NCBI RefSeq assembly: GCF_001445655.1
Contig: NZ_LNBE01000004.1
Coordinates: 3,049,218-3,113,217, forward strand
DNA: 64,000 nt
Origin: Streptomyces roseifaciens
GTDB taxonomy: Bacteria > Actinomycetota > Actinomycetes > Streptomycetales > Streptomycetaceae
Direction of reading: 5' to 3'
Below, one piece after another: positions 39,247-48,967 of this stretch; the first letter of the stretch is position 1; each line of letters opens with the position of its first letter. A program made the translations under genes and the position numbers. The notes under the pieces were generated by a model. It worked only from the letters and a program-made list of their open reading frames with translations, did no database searches and was not told the DNA's origin.

Positions 39247-39990
39247 ATGAGCGGAGCGGGACGTACGGACGACGGCCACGGCCGCGCGGGCAGGATGCTG
39301 TCCGGGCTGGCCGTGGCCGTCGGCTGTGTGCTCTTCCTCGGCGGCTTCGTCTGGGGCGCCCTGCTCTACCAGCCCTACACCGTCCCCACCGACTCGATGG
39401 CGCCGACCATCGGGCGGGGCGACCGGGTCCTCGCCCAGCGCATCGACGGCGGCGACGTGCGGCGCGGGGACATCGTCGTCTTCAAGGACAGGCTCTGGGG
39501 CGACTCCCCGATGGTCAAGCGGGTCGTCGGCACGGGCGGCGACACCGTGGCCTGCTGCGACGGGCAAGGGCGCATCACGGTCGACGGCAAACCGATCGAG
39601 GAACCGTATCTGCAGGCCAAGGGCCCGGCGTCGCCCACCGCCTTCTCCGCCACCGTCCCCGAGGGACAGCTCTTCCTGCTCGGAGACCACCGCAACGACT
39701 CCGTGGACTCCCGCGGCCACCTCACCGACGCCTCCCACGGCTCCGTGCCGCGCAGTGCGGTGAAGGCACGCGTGGACGCCACTGCCTGGCCCGTGGGCGG
39801 CTGGGGCATGATGGACAGACCCGAGTCCTTCGCCGTCCTCCCGGGCGGCACCTCGCAGCCCGGCCCGCTGCCCCTGGTGCTGACAGCCGTGGTCGCCGGC
39901 GCGGTGCTCATCCTGGGCGGCGCGGCGTACGGGCCCGTGGCGCGCTTCGTCACGCCGAGGCGCAGGGAGGAGGTGCCCGCCCATGGCTGA
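39247..39990 (+). CDS. sipZ: type I signal peptidase (SipZ)
   Basis: Fourth tandem signal peptidase, 247 aa and the most compact. The membrane helix is LAVAVGCVLFLGGFVWGALL, catalytic Ser in VPTDSMAPT, catalytic Lys in MVKRVVGTGGD, and box E is GDHRNDSVDSRGH. A second helix at the C-terminus (LVLTAVVAGAVLILGGAAYG) is followed by a basic tail. ATG 39247 has GGGAG about 8 nt upstream; 112 bp separate it from sipY. It overlaps the Nudix gene by 8 nt. Confidence 0.92.
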   Translation: MSGAGRTDDGHGRAGRMLSGLAVAVGCVLFLGGFVWGALLYQPYTVPTDSMAPTIGRGDRVLAQRIDGGDVRRGDIVVFKDRLWGDSPMVKRVVGTGGDTVACCDGQGRITVDGKPIEEPYLQAKGPASPTAFSATVPEGQLFLLGDHRNDSVDSRGHLTDASHGSVPRSAVKARVDATAWPVGGWGMMDRPESFAVLPGGTSQPGPLPLVLTAVVAGAVLILGGAAYGPVARFVTPRRREEVPAHG

Positions 39991-40516
39991 GAAGGGGCAC
40001 GCCCGCACGGCGGGGGAGACGCCCACCGGAGCGGGGGAGCCGCGCAGGGCGTCACGGGTCGTCCTGCTCGACCCCGACGACCGCATCCTGCTGATGCACG
40101 GCTACGAACCGGGCGATCCCACGACGACCTGGTGGTTCACCCCGGGCGGCGGCCTGGAGGGCGCCGAGAGCTGGGAACAGGCGGCGCGCCGGGAGCTGGC
40201 CGAGGAGACCGGGATCACAGAGATCGACCTGGGCCCCGTCATGTGGTGCCGCACCTGCTCCTTTCCTTTCGACGGCCGCCGCTGGGACCAGGACGAGCGC
40301 TACTTCCTGGCCCGCACCGCGCAGCCCGGGAAATGGACCGGCGGCGGGACGGAACTGGAGCGGCGCAGCGTCACGGGGCTGCGCTGGTGGACCTGCGAGG
40401 AACTTCTCGCGACCCGTGAGACGGTGTATCCGACCAGGCTCGCCGGGCTGCTGCGTACGCTGCTCGACGAGGGACCCCCGCGTACGCCGGTGCTCCTGGA
40501 GACGGAGCGCGCCTGA
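39983..40516 (+). CDS. Nudix hydrolase
   Basis: Nudix-fold pyrophosphohydrolase of 177 aa. The Nudix box Gx5Ex7REUxEExGU is complete: GGLEGAESWEQAARRELAEETGI (written here as its start and end, GGLEG...REL.EETGI). Substrates in the family are nucleoside diphosphate derivatives such as damaged nucleotides, NADH or nucleotide sugars; no substrate-specific motif is evident. It overlaps sipZ by 8 nt, so it is cotranscribed with the signal peptidases, probably by conserved gene order rather than functional linkage. Confidence 0.92.
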   Translation: MAEKGHARTAGETPTGAGEPRRASRVVLLDPDDRILLMHGYEPGDPTTTWWFTPGGGLEGAESWEQAARRELAEETGITEIDLGPVMWCRTCSFPFDGRRWDQDERYFLARTAQPGKWTGGGTELERRSVTGLRWWTCEELLATRETVYPTRLAGLLRTLLDEGPPRTPVLLETERA

Positions 40517-40555
40517 CGCACAATGGGGGGACGCACGGCTGAAGGGGAACATGCC

Positions 40556-40864
40556 ATGAGCGCCGAGGACCTCGAGAAGTACGAGACCGAGATGGAGCTG
40601 AAGCTCTACCGGGAGTACCGCGATGTCGTCGGTCTGTTCAAATACGTGATCGAGACCGAGCGCCGTTTCTACCTCACCAATGACTACGAGATGCAGGTGC
40701 ACTCCGTCCAGGGCGAGGTCTTCTTCGAGGTCTCCATGGCCGACGCCTGGGTCTGGGACATGTACCGCCCGGCCCGGTTCGTGAAACAGGTGCGGGTGCT
40801 CACGTTCAAGGACGTGAACATCGAGGAGCTGAACAAGAGCGACCTCGACCTTCCGGGTGGCTGA
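40556..40864 (+). CDS. DUF2469 family protein
   Basis: Highly conserved actinobacterial protein (102 aa) of unknown function. It begins MSAEDLEKYETEMELKLYRE, then YRDVVGLFKYVIETERRFYL, with VHSVQGEVFFEVSMADAWVWD in the second half. Aromatic- and acid-rich, no membrane segment, no catalytic motif. ATG 40556 has GAAGGGGA about 8 nt upstream. It sits between the Nudix gene and yraN, the fixed position of this family in actinobacteria. Confidence 0.93.
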   Translation: MSAEDLEKYETEMELKLYREYRDVVGLFKYVIETERRFYLTNDYEMQVHSVQGEVFFEVSMADAWVWDMYRPARFVKQVRVLTFKDVNIEELNKSDLDLPGG

Positions 40865-40946
40865 GTTCTCCACAACCGACGGGTAATCCACCAAGATCCA
40901 ACAATTCCGGGTGCCGGCGGCACGGTGGGCGCCGGAGGTGGTGCCC

Positions 40947-41306
40947 GTGAACGCCCGAGAAGCACTCGGTCGCTACGGCGAGAATCTCGCCGTCCGCCGG
41001 CTGGCCCAGGCCGGCATCGTCGTCCTCGAACGGAACTGGAGATGCCGCGAGGGCGAGATCGACATCGTCGCCATGGAGGCCGACACCCTGGTGGTGTGCG
41101 AGGTCAAGACCCGCCGCACCGGTGCCTACGAACATCCGATGGCCGCCGTCACCCCGGCCAAGGCCGACCGGCTGCGCCGCCTCGCCGAGCGCTGGCTGGC
41201 GCGGCACGGCGGACCGCCCGCGGGCGGCGTGCGGATCGACCTGGTGGGCGTGATCGTCCCCGACCGGGGAGCCCCCGCCGTGGAGCACGCCAAGGGGGTG
41301 GCGTGA
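40947..41306 (+). CDS. YraN/UPF0102 family protein, endonuclease-like fold
   Basis: Protein of 119 aa related to Holliday-junction-resolvase-like nucleases. It starts [23 protein letters not shown]-(D/E)xK-like core is visible: [28 protein letters not shown], with GEID and the EVK motif providing the predicted metal ligands. The enzymatic role is unproven for the family. GTG 40947 has GGAGGTG 6 nt upstream. It shares a base overlap with comM and precedes dprA, so it belongs to a DNA-uptake/processing gene group. Confidence 0.92.
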   Translation: MNAREALGRYGENLAVRRLAQAGIVVLERNWRCREGEIDIVAMEADTLVVCEVKTRRTGAYEHPMAAVTPAKADRLRRLAERWLARHGGPPAGGVRIDLVGVIVPDRGAPAVEHAKGVA

Positions 41307-42913
41307 TGGGCTTCGCCCGTACGTGCTCGGTGGCGCTGGTCGGGGTCGAGGGAGTGATGGTCGAGGTCCAGGCCGACCTGGAGCCAGGAGTCGCCGCCTT
41401 CACCCTCGTCGGCCTGCCCGACAAGAGCCTGGTGGAGAGCAAGGACCGCGTCCGCGCAGCCGTGGTGAACTCCGGCGCCGAATGGCCGCAGAAGAAGCTG
41501 ACCGTGGGCCTGAGCCCCGCGGCCGTGCCCAAGGGCGGCAGCGGCTTCGACTTGGCCGTCGCCTGCGCCGTCCTGGCCGCCTCGGAGCGCCTCGACCCCC
41601 GGGAGATCGCCGATCTGGTGCTCATCGGGGAGCTCGGCCTCGACGGCCGCGTCCGCCCGGTGCAGGGCATCCTCCCGGCGGTCCTGGCCGCGGCCGACGC
41701 GGGCTACCGGCAGGTGGTCGTCCCCGAGCGCACGGCCGCCGAGGCGTCCCTCGTGCCCGGCGTCTCGGTCCTCGGCATCCGCAGCCTGCGCCAGCTGATC
41801 GCGGTCCTGACGGACGAGCCGGTGCCCGAGGAGGAGCCGCTGCAGGAGGGCAGCCCGGATCCGATGCTTGCAGGGCTCTCGGTGCCCGGGGCGGGGTTGG
41901 GTACGGGGGTCGTGCAGGGGGAGCGCCGGCCCGACCTCGCCGAGGTCGCGGGGCAGGCCAGGGCCCGGATGGCCCTCGAAGTGGCCGCCGCCGGGCGGCA
42001 CCACCTTCTCCTCCAGGGCCCGCCCGGAGCAGGCAAGACCATGCTCGCCGAGCGGCTGCCCGGCCTGTTGCCGCCCCTCACATCCCAGGAGTCCCTCGAG
42101 GTCACTGCGGTGCACTCCGTAGCGGGCACTCTTCCCGCGGGCCAGCCTCTCCTCGACCGGGCCCCGTACTGCGCTCCGCACCACTCGGCGTCCATGCCCT
42201 CGCTCGTCGGCGGCGGCAGCGGGCTGCCCCGCCCGGGAGCCGTCTCCCTGGCCCACCGCGGCGTGCTCTTCATGGATGAGGCACCAGAGTTCTCCGGACG
42301 GGTGCTGGACGCTCTGAGGCAGCCGCTCGAGTCGGGGCACGTCATCGTGGCCCGCTCCGGCGGTGTCCTGCGGCTGCCCGCCAGGTTCCTCCTGGTCCTC
42401 GCCGCCAACCCCTGCCCGTGCGGACGGCACGGCATGCTGGGGGAGGGCTGCGACTGCACTCCACAGGCCGTCAGGCGCTACCGCGCACGCCTGTCCGGCC
42501 CCCTCCTGGACCGTGTCGACCTGCGGGTCACGGTCGAAGCAGTGGCCCGTTCCGAGCTGACGGGCCCCCGGGCAGGGGCGGAGACGACCGCCGAGGTGGC
42601 CGACAGGGTCCGCGCCGCCCGGGAGCGGGCCGCGGCCCGCCTCGCCGACGTGCCCTGGCAGACCAACAGCGAAGTTCCCGGCCACGAACTGCGGACGCGC
42701 TGGCGCGTCGCCCCCGGCGCCCTCGACGAGGCCGAACGCGACATGGAGCGGGGCATGCTGACGGCACGTGGCCTCGACCGCGTGCTGCGCGTCGCCTGGA
42801 CGGTGGCGGACCTCGCCGGCCACGGCCTCCCCGACGCCTCGGACGTCAACTGCGCGCTCGAACTGCGCACGGGCGTCCACCGCGGCGCGGTCGTGGCCGG
42901 AGGCCATCCGTGA
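41306..42913 (+). CDS. comM: ComM/YifB-family AAA+ ATPase (Mg chelatase-like)
   Basis: AAA+ helicase-like protein of 535 aa. In naturally competent bacteria ComM drives branch migration of integrated DNA; Streptomyces is not known to be naturally competent. The N-terminal Lon-like domain starts FARTCSVALVGVEGVMVEVQ. Walker A is GPPGAGKTMLAERL (~residue 238) and Walker B is VLFMDEAPEF. A Cys-rich insertion CPCGRHGMLGEGCDC follows NP. The C-terminal Mg_chelatase_C domain ends in DLAGHGLPDASDVNCALELR. ATG 41306 overlaps yraN. dprA overlaps its stop by 4 nt. Confidence 0.92.
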   Translation: MGFARTCSVALVGVEGVMVEVQADLEPGVAAFTLVGLPDKSLVESKDRVRAAVVNSGAEWPQKKLTVGLSPAAVPKGGSGFDLAVACAVLAASERLDPREIADLVLIGELGLDGRVRPVQGILPAVLAAADAGYRQVVVPERTAAEASLVPGVSVLGIRSLRQLIAVLTDEPVPEEEPLQEGSPDPMLAGLSVPGAGLGTGVVQGERRPDLAEVAGQARARMALEVAAAGRHHLLLQGPPGAGKTMLAERLPGLLPPLTSQESLEVTAVHSVAGTLPAGQPLLDRAPYCAPHHSASMPSLVGGGSGLPRPGAVSLAHRGVLFMDEAPEFSGRVLDALRQPLESGHVIVARSGGVLRLPARFLLVLAANPCPCGRHGMLGEGCDCTPQAVRRYRARLSGPLLDRVDLRVTVEAVARSELTGPRAGAETTAEVADRVRAARERAAARLADVPWQTNSEVPGHELRTRWRVAPGALDEAERDMERGMLTARGLDRVLRVAWTVADLAGHGLPDASDVNCALELRTGVHRGAVVAGGHP

Positions 42914-44091
42914 CGGCCCCCGCCTCCGAGGACCGTGTGGCCCGTGCCGCTCTCACCCGTCTGACCGAGCCCGGGGACGAGCGCGTAGGGCGGTGGATCA
43001 GGCAAATGGGCGCCGTGGGGCTGGTGCGGGGGCTCACGGGGGCGGGCCCGGCGCCGCAGGGGGCCGGCCGCGAACGGCTCGCCGGGTGCCGGGAGCGCGC
43101 CGCCGCTCTCGACCCCCACGGCGACCTCGACGCCGTCGCCCGGCTGGGCGGCCGCTTCCTCTGCCCCGGAGACCGGGAATGGCCTCAGCAATTGGACGAC
43201 CTCGGTGATGCCCGCCCGCTCGGCCTCTGGGTGCGCGGCGGGGCCGACCTGCGGCTGTGGGCGCTGCGCTCCGTCGCCGTGGTCGGGGCGCGCGCCTGCA
43301 CCGACTACGGCTCGCACGTCGCCTCCCTCCTCGGAGCCGGGCTGGCCCGCCGCGGCTGGGTCGTCGTCTCCGGCGCCGCGTACGGCGTCGACGGTGCCGC
43401 TCACAGGGGAGCGCTCGCCGCGGGCGGGGCGACCGTCGCCGTGCTCGCCTGCGGGGTCGACGTGCCCTATCCGAGGGGCCACGCCGACCTGATCGACCGG
43501 ATCGTGGAACGTGGTCTGGTGCTCGCCGAGTTGCCTCCGGGCGGTCACCCCACCCGCAGCCGCTTCGTCCTGCGCAACCGCGTCATCGCCGCATTGACGA
43601 GGGGAACCGTGGTCGTGGAGGCCGAGTACCGCAGCGGCTCACTGGTGACGGCCCGTCGCGCGCGGCTGCTGGGCCGCCAGACGATGGGCGTGCCCGGGCC
43701 GGTGACGTCGGGCCTGTCGGCGGGCGTGCACGAACTGCTCCGCGAGGACGCCGCCCTGGTCACCGACGCGGACGAGATCGCCGAGCTGGTCGGCGGCATC
43801 GGGGACCTCGCCCCCGAGCGGCGCGGTCCCGTCGTCGCGCGCGATCTGCTGGCACCGGCGGCGGCCGTGGTGCTGGAGGCCGTGCCCGGCGGAGACGGCG
43901 GGGACGGGGAGCTCATCGCGCGAAACGCGGGCCTGAGCAGGGATCAGACGCTTGCCAGGCTGTACGAGCTGCAGTCGCTCGGTTTCGTGGAACGCCGGGG
44001 TGATCACTGGCAGTTGGCCGCTCCGCCGTCAACATCCGACACCTCCAAGCCCCCCGGACGGCGCCCGTCCGCGCGGCGAGGCGGTTCTTGA
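42910..44091 (+). CDS. dprA: DNA-processing protein DprA
   Basis: Rossmann-fold protein that in competent bacteria loads RecA on incoming ssDNA. It has 393 aa: an N-terminal SAM-like helical region, then [48 protein letters not shown], and [23 protein letters not shown]-terminal winged-helix (DprA_WH) segment spans ~320-370 ([21 protein letters not shown]). The final ~20 residues are Pro/Arg-rich. GTG 42910 overlaps the comM stop (GTGA), so the two are coupled. 236 bp then separate it from whiG. Confidence 0.94.
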   Translation: MTAPASEDRVARAALTRLTEPGDERVGRWIRQMGAVGLVRGLTGAGPAPQGAGRERLAGCRERAAALDPHGDLDAVARLGGRFLCPGDREWPQQLDDLGDARPLGLWVRGGADLRLWALRSVAVVGARACTDYGSHVASLLGAGLARRGWVVVSGAAYGVDGAAHRGALAAGGATVAVLACGVDVPYPRGHADLIDRIVERGLVLAELPPGGHPTRSRFVLRNRVIAALTRGTVVVEAEYRSGSLVTARRARLLGRQTMGVPGPVTSGLSAGVHELLREDAALVTDADEIAELVGGIGDLAPERRGPVVARDLLAPAAAVVLEAVPGGDGGDGELIARNAGLSRDQTLARLYELQSLGFVERRGDHWQLAAPPSTSDTSKPPGRRPSARRGGS

Positions 44092-44327
44092 CCTGGGGCG
44101 ATCGGGTGAAAAGGTTAAGGGGACGACCGCGGCCGCCGATACGGCGAGGCCCGTACCGACGCCGGCCCCCGGCGCCGCACGCCGGCGCTTCCGGCAGGGG
44201 AACGTATCCGCACACCGACGAAGAGGACTCATCGCATACCGCAACGCAGCAGTCACGCTACGCTCACGGGATTCCAGCCATTCGTACCACTCGATCCACG
44301 TCACAGCAGAACGGCTCAAGACGACGA

Positions 44328-45164
44328 ATGCCCCAGCACACCTCCGGTTCGGACCGCGCGGCGGTGCCGCCCGCGGCACGCGGCCCCGAGCGCCCTCCCG
44401 CACCCTCGACGCTCGATGAGCTGTGGCGGTCGTACAAGGCCTCGGGCGACGACCGGCTGCGGGAGCAGCTGATCCTCCACTACTCGCCCCTGGTGAAGTA
44501 CGTGGCGGGGCGCGTGAGTGTCGGCCTGCCGCCCAACGTCGAGCAGGCCGACTTCGTCTCCTCGGGGATCTTCGGACTCATCGACGCCATCGAGAAGTTC
44601 GACCCCGCCCGGGAGATCAAGTTCGAGACGTACGCCATCACCCGGATCCGTGGCGCGATGATCGACGAGCTGCGTGCGCTCGACTGGATCCCGCGCTCCG
44701 TCCGGCAGAAGGCGCGCGCGGTCGAGCGCGCGTACGCCACGCTGGAGGCCGAGCTGCGGCGCACGCCCTCGGAGGCCGAGGTCGCCGCCGAGATGGGCAT
44801 CGCCATCGAGGAACTGCACGGTGTTTTCAGCCAGTTGTCGCTGACCAACGTGGTCGCCCTGGAGGACCTCCTGCACGCCGGCGCCGAAGGCGGCGAGCGG
44901 CTGAGCCTGATGGACACCCTCGAGGACACCGCCGCCGACGACCCCGTCGAGGTCGCCGAGGACCGCGAGCTGCGCCGCCTCCTCGCCCGCGCGATCAACA
45001 CCCTGCCCGAGCGCGAGAAGACCGTGGTCACCCTCTACTACTACGAGGGCCTCACCCTCGCCGAGATCGGGCATGTGCTCGGCGTCACGGAGAGCAGGGT
45101 CAGCCAGATCCACACGAAGTCGGTGCTCCAGCTGAGGGCGAAGCTGGCGGACGTCGGCCGCTGA
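44328..45164 (+). CDS. whiG: sporulation RNA polymerase sigma factor WhiG
   Basis: FliA-type (sigma28) sigma factor of 278 aa that commits aerial hyphae to sporulation in Streptomyces. It begins [18 protein letters not shown]. Region 2 is [19 protein letters not shown] with [19 protein letters not shown] (2.3/2.4). Region 4 ends [19 protein letters not shown] and [10 protein letters not shown], a clear helix-turn-helix. It matches S. coelicolor WhiG almost residue for residue in remembered stretches. ATG 44328 has no clear Shine-Dalgarno sequence. The 236-bp upstream region includes TTGACC (44088-44093) as a weak promoter candidate. Confidence 0.96.
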   Translation: MPQHTSGSDRAAVPPAARGPERPPAPSTLDELWRSYKASGDDRLREQLILHYSPLVKYVAGRVSVGLPPNVEQADFVSSGIFGLIDAIEKFDPAREIKFETYAITRIRGAMIDELRALDWIPRSVRQKARAVERAYATLEAELRRTPSEAEVAAEMGIAIEELHGVFSQLSLTNVVALEDLLHAGAEGGERLSLMDTLEDTAADDPVEVAEDRELRRLLARAINTLPEREKTVVTLYYYEGLTLAEIGHVLGVTESRVSQIHTKSVLQLRAKLADVGR

Positions 45165-45338
45165 CGGGGGCGGCGGGGGTGGCGGGGCCCGGTGAGGCCG
45201 GCGAGGCCCCTGAAGGCCGACAGGGGTCCTGCGAGGAGGCGCGGGGGCCGGCGGACCGGTAGGGCCTGTCGGGCCGGCAAGGGGCGCGAATCCTCCCTCG
45301 GCGTCGTCCCGCCCCCCGGCAATCCGTAAAGTGGGGAC

Positions 45339-45920
45339 GTGCCCAGGATTCGAGCGGCCTCGGTGGCCGAGCACCGGACGATGCAGCGCGGCGCCCTGCT
45401 GGACGCCGCCCGTTCCTTGCTGTCCGAGGGCGGCACGGAGGCGTTGACGTTCCCTGCCCTGGCCGAGCGCACCGGTCTGGCGCGCTCCTCGGTCTACGAG
45501 TACTTCCGCTCGCGCGCAGCCGTGGTGGAGGAGCTCTGCGCGGTCGACTTCCCCGTCTGGGCGGCGGAGGTCGAAGCCGCCATGGAGGGCGCGGACACGC
45601 CCGAGGCGAAGATCGAGGCGTATGTGCGCCGGCAGCTGGCCCTGGTCGGCGACCGCCGTCACCGCGCCGTGGTCGCGATCTCCGCCGGCGAGCTGGACGC
45701 GGGTGCACGCGAGAAGATCCGTGCTGCCCACGGCGGGCTCATCGCGATGGTCGTGGAGGCGCTCGTCGCCCTCGGCCACGAGCAGCCGCGCCTGGCCGCC
45801 ATGCTGCTGCAGGGCGTGGTCGACGCCGCCGTGCGCCGGATCGAGCTCGGCGCGGCCGAGGAGCCCGACAGCATCATCGAGGCGGCCGTGTCCATGTCGC
45901 TGCGCGGCGTCAGGGGCTGA
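45339..45920 (+). CDS. TetR-family transcriptional regulator
   Basis: Regulator of 193 aa. The N-terminal helix-turn-helix spans ~18-65: RGALLDAARSLLSEGG, LTFPALAERTGLARSSVYEYF. The C-terminal helical ligand domain is unremarkable. GTG 45339 lacks a Shine-Dalgarno sequence; TAAAGT (45327-45332) sits 6 nt upstream, so the mRNA is probably leaderless. It follows whiG by 174 bp and overlaps the 3' end of the convergent M23 peptidase gene by 11 bp. Its target is unknown. Confidence 0.9.
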   Translation: MPRIRAASVAEHRTMQRGALLDAARSLLSEGGTEALTFPALAERTGLARSSVYEYFRSRAAVVEELCAVDFPVWAAEVEAAMEGADTPEAKIEAYVRRQLALVGDRRHRAVVAISAGELDAGAREKIRAAHGGLIAMVVEALVALGHEQPRLAAMLLQGVVDAAVRRIELGAAEEPDSIIEAAVSMSLRGVRG

Positions 45921-46698
45921 CCACCGGCGCGCCGGGCCCGCCCGACAGCGGCAGTAGCCGGGAGGGCGGTCTGCGCAGCATCCACGGCGGCAGCAGGGAC
46001 AAGGGGTCGAGGTAGACCCGGCCGCGGAGCAGCCCCCAGTGGAGGCAGCCCCCGGAGCAGTGGAACGGGCCCGCCTGCAGCGTGCCGATCACCTGTCCCG
46101 CCGCCACCTGGTCCCCTTCCTTCACCGTCGCCTGCACCGGCTCGTACGTGGTCCGCAGCGGCGGCTCGCCCGTCCCCGGGTGCTGCACCGACACCACGCC
46201 CCGCCCCGCGACGGTGCCCGCGAACGAGACGGTGCCGGGCGCGGCAGCCCGTACCGGCTGACCGGCGCGGGCGACGAGATCCACCCCTCGGTGCCCGGCC
46301 GCCCAGGGCACAGGCGGGGGCCGCCAGGCCCGTGCGAGCAGGGGCCGGTTCCCTCGCGACCCGCTGACGGGCCAGGCCCGCTCGCCCTGCCCCGCGCCGC
46401 CCGCCGGCCCGGACGGCCCTGACGGTTTGGATGGCCCAGACGCTTTGGACGGTCCGGGCCGCCCGGGAGGGCCGGGGGGCTCCGGCGGTTCGGGGCCCAC
46501 GGCCGTGGATGCAGGGGGCGCCCCGGGCGGGGCTTGCGCAGCCCGGGCTCCGGAGGCGGGGGCAGGGGTGGGCGCGGCCGTCTTCGCGGCCCCCGCGCCC
46601 GCGGCCGTACCACTGGCCACCGCGCCCGCGAGAACACAGAGCGTGACCACGCCGGCCGCGGCGAGCAGGCGTCGGGTGAAAGATCCGATGAGAGTCAT
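45910..46698 (-). CDS. secreted M23-family metallopeptidase-like protein
   Basis: Exported protein of 262 aa. The signal peptide is [21 protein letters not shown] Pro/Ser/Gly-rich linker (~40-115) includes [16 protein letters not shown] repeats. The C-terminal LytM/M23 domain includes [20 protein letters not shown], with a metal-ligand H-x3-D, and [15 protein letters not shown]. The HxH motif of active enzymes reads LHWG, so one ligand may be missing and the protein may be non-catalytic or cell-wall binding. The start is ATG 46698; 17 bases upstream nothing resembles a strong ribosome-binding site. Confidence 0.85.
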   Translation of the reverse strand: MTLIGSFTRRLLAAAGVVTLCVLAGAVASGTAAGAGAAKTAAPTPAPASGARAAQAPPGAPPASTAVGPEPPEPPGPPGRPGPSKASGPSKPSGPSGPAGGAGQGERAWPVSGSRGNRPLLARAWRPPPVPWAAGHRGVDLVARAGQPVRAAAPGTVSFAGTVAGRGVVSVQHPGTGEPPLRTTYEPVQATVKEGDQVAAGQVIGTLQAGPFHCSGGCLHWGLLRGRVYLDPLSLLPPWMLRRPPSRLLPLSGGPGAPVVSP

Positions 46699-47011
46699 GC
46701 CCGTACGGTGGCGGACCCCGGGCATTCGCGGGGATCTTGACGGAGATCTGTGGACTACTCGCGGGTTGTGCACAACGTCGTCACCCGCGCCTTCCCGGGT
46801 CCCGTACACTTCTCATGGCGATCCGGGTCACCGGATCGACTTCGCACGCCCCGCTACCGGCGCGTCAGTCCCTTTCGGGCAGCCCGGTGGCCGTGTCTCT
46901 CGGTCCGCGGAACGGTTCTCGCAAGGGCATCGTCCACGGCAGGCATGTCGGGGCGTCAGGAGCGGCGGCCGCCCGGCCGTCGTGGAACCGAGTATTTCAA
47001 GGAGCGCGGCC
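46699..47011. promoter_or_regulatory. Divergent promoter region upstream of rpsB
   Basis: 313 bp without a gene. Candidate rpsB -10 element TACACT (46805-46810), without a clear -35. A palindrome TTGTGCACAA lies at 46766-46775. TTGACG at 46737-46742 could be a -35 box for another start. The long (about 200-nt) leader before rpsB could hold ribosomal-protein regulation, but I cannot define a conserved fold. AAGGAG precedes ATG 47012. Confidence 0.4.
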
Positions 47012-47869
47012 ATGGCCGTCGTCACGATGCGGGAGCTGCTGGAGAGCGGCGTCCACTTCGGTCACCAGACCCGTCGTTGGAACCCGAAGATGAAGCGTTT
47101 CATCTTCACGGAGCGCAACGGCATCTACATCATCGACCTGCTCCAGTCGCTGTCGTACATCGACCGCGCCTACGAGTTCGTCAAGGAGACCGTCGCGCAC
47201 GGCGGCTCCATCATGTTCGTCGGTACGAAGAAGCAGGCCCAGGAGGCCATCGCCGAGCAGGCGACCCGCGTCGGCATGCCGTACGTCAACCAGCGCTGGC
47301 TGGGCGGCATGCTCACCAACTTCTCGACCGTCTACAAGCGCCTGCAGCGCCTGAAGGAGCTCGAGCTCATCGACTTCGAGGATGTGGCCGCCTCCGGCCT
47401 CACCAAGAAGGAGCTCCTGGTCCTCTCCCGCGAGAAGGCCAAGCTGGAGAAGACCCTCGGCGGTATCCGCGAGATGCAGAAGGTGCCGAGCGCCGTCTGG
47501 ATCGTGGACACCAAGAAGGAGCACATCGCCGTCGGTGAGGCGCGCAAGCTCCGCATCCCGGTCGTCGCGATCCTCGACACCAACTGCGACCCCGACGAGG
47601 TCGACTACAAGATCCCGGGCAACGACGACGCGATCCGCTCCGTCACGCTGCTCACCCGTGTGATCGCCGACGCCGTCGCCGAGGGCCTCATCGCCCGCTC
47701 CGGTGCCGCCACCGGTGACGCGAAGGCCGACAAGGCCGCCGGCGAGCCCCTCGCCGAGTGGGAGCGCGACCTGCTCGAGGGCGAGAAGAAGGCCGACGCC
47801 GAGGCCGAGAAGCCGGCCGAGGCCGAGGCCGCTGCCGAGGCTCCGGCCGCGGACGCCGAGCAGGCCTGA
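47012..47869 (+). CDS. rpsB: 30S ribosomal protein S2
   Basis: Small-subunit protein of 285 aa. It starts [27 protein letters not shown] in outline ([22 protein letters not shown]), with [26 protein letters not shown] and [17 protein letters not shown] as S2 signatures. The last ~50 residues form an acidic, Ala/Glu/Lys-rich actinobacterial extension. ATG 47012 has AAGGAG about 8 nt upstream. It is followed by a bulged hairpin and then tsf. Confidence 0.97.
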   Translation: MAVVTMRELLESGVHFGHQTRRWNPKMKRFIFTERNGIYIIDLLQSLSYIDRAYEFVKETVAHGGSIMFVGTKKQAQEAIAEQATRVGMPYVNQRWLGGMLTNFSTVYKRLQRLKELELIDFEDVAASGLTKKELLVLSREKAKLEKTLGGIREMQKVPSAVWIVDTKKEHIAVGEARKLRIPVVAILDTNCDPDEVDYKIPGNDDAIRSVTLLTRVIADAVAEGLIARSGAATGDAKADKAAGEPLAEWERDLLEGEKKADAEAEKPAEAEAAAEAPAADAEQA

Positions 47870-47887
47870 CAACTCAGTCGGTAGATA

Positions 47888-47923
47888 CGGCGGGGGACGG
47901 CGCGACACGCGCCGCCCCCGTCG
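47888..47923 (+). terminator. Hairpin (attenuator) between rpsB and tsf
   Basis: CGGCGGGGGACGGCGCG (47888-47904), ACA loop, CGCGCCGCCCCCGTCG (47908-47923) form a ~16-bp stem with one bulged A and one G-U pair. It starts 19 nt after rpsB and ends 44 nt before tsf. There is no U-tract; it may partially terminate the transcript, making S2 more abundant than EF-Ts, or stabilise the upstream mRNA. Confidence 0.6.
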
Positions 47924-47967
47924 TGCACCCGTAGTCACCCACGACTTTCGAGAGAGATTCACAGACC

Positions 47968-48804
47968 ATGGCGAACTTCACCGCCGCTGACGTCAAGAAG
48001 CTCCGTGAGCTCACCGGCGCCGGCATGATGGACTGCAAGAAGGCGCTGGACGAGGCCGAGGGCAACCTCGAGAAGGCCGTCGAGATCGTGCGCGTCAAGG
48101 GCCTCAAGGGCGTCGCCAAGCGCGAGAGCCGCACCACCGAGAACGGTGCCGTCGTCTCCGCCATCGCCGACGACAACACCTCCGGTGTCATCGTCGAGCT
48201 GAAGTGCGAGACCGACTTCGTCGCCAAGGGCGAGAAGTTCGTGGCCGTCGCCGAGGCTCTGGCCGCCCACGTCGCCAAGAGCGCTCCGGCCGACGTCGAC
48301 GCCCTGATGGCTTCCGAGATCGAGGCCGGCAAGACCGTCCAGGCGTTCGTGGACGAGGCCAACGCCACCCTCGGCGAGAAGATCGTCGTGGACCGCTTCG
48401 CGTACTTCGCCGACGGCCTGGTCTTCGCCTACATGCACCGCACCGCCGCGGACCTGCCCCCGCAGGTCGGCGTCCTGGTCGAGCTGGACAAGGCCAACGC
48501 CGAGGTCGCCAAGGACATCGCGCAGCACATCGCCGCGTTTGCGCCGAAGTTCCTCTCCCGTGAGGACATCCCGGCCGACGTCCTGGAGAACGAGCGCCGC
48601 GTCGCCGAGGCCACCGCCCGCGAGGAGGGCAAGCCCGAGGCCGCCCTGCCGAAGATCATCGAGGGTCGCGTCACCGGCTTCGTCAAGGAGAACGCCGTTC
48701 TCGAGCAGGCGTTCGCCAAGGACAACAAGAAGACCGTCCAGAAGGTCCTGGACGAGGCCGGTGTCACGCTGAAGCGCTTCGCGCGCATCCGCGTCGGCGC
48801 CTGA
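47968..48804 (+). CDS. tsf: translation elongation factor Ts
   Basis: Guanine nucleotide exchange factor for EF-Tu, 278 aa. It starts MANFTAADVKKLRELTGAGM followed by MDCKKAL, the N-terminal EF-Tu-binding UBA-like domain. The TDF motif is in CETDFVAKG. The core domain contains YMHRTAADLPPQVGVLVEL. The C-terminus is VTLKRFARIRVGA. ATG 47968 has a GAGAGA stretch upstream. It is cotranscribed with rpsB in most bacteria. Confidence 0.97.
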   Translation: MANFTAADVKKLRELTGAGMMDCKKALDEAEGNLEKAVEIVRVKGLKGVAKRESRTTENGAVVSAIADDNTSGVIVELKCETDFVAKGEKFVAVAEALAAHVAKSAPADVDALMASEIEAGKTVQAFVDEANATLGEKIVVDRFAYFADGLVFAYMHRTAADLPPQVGVLVELDKANAEVAKDIAQHIAAFAPKFLSREDIPADVLENERRVAEATAREEGKPEAALPKIIEGRVTGFVKENAVLEQAFAKDNKKTVQKVLDEAGVTLKRFARIRVGA

Positions 48805-48892
48805 GCCCGTCAGCAGGGCAGCGATTGACCTGCGACCCGCTAGGGTCGTACGCAGCCGATCCCTCACCGGTCGGCCGCTGATGTGACGAGGA

Positions 48893-48938
48893 GGCCATTG
48901 CCGTACAGGGAACCGAAAGGACCCATCCGGCAATGGCC
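48893..48938 (+). promoter_or_regulatory. Stem-loop between tsf and pyrH
   Basis: GGCCATTGCCG (48893-48903) and CGGCAATGGCC (48928-48938) form an 11-bp perfect stem with a 24-nt loop, followed by TTCTTCG. It lies 88 nt after tsf and 29 nt before the pyrH ATG. Either a terminator/attenuator or the base of a leader structure controlling UMP kinase; the sequence does not decide. Confidence 0.6.
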
Positions 48939-48967
48939 TTCTTCGTATGTGCACGAGGAGAGCTCCA

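Noticed and set aside
44088..44327. TTGACC box with AAGGTT as the whiG promoter
   Set aside because: The -10 half is poor and it overlaps the dprA end; too weak to list as a promoter feature, mentioned only in the whiG entry.
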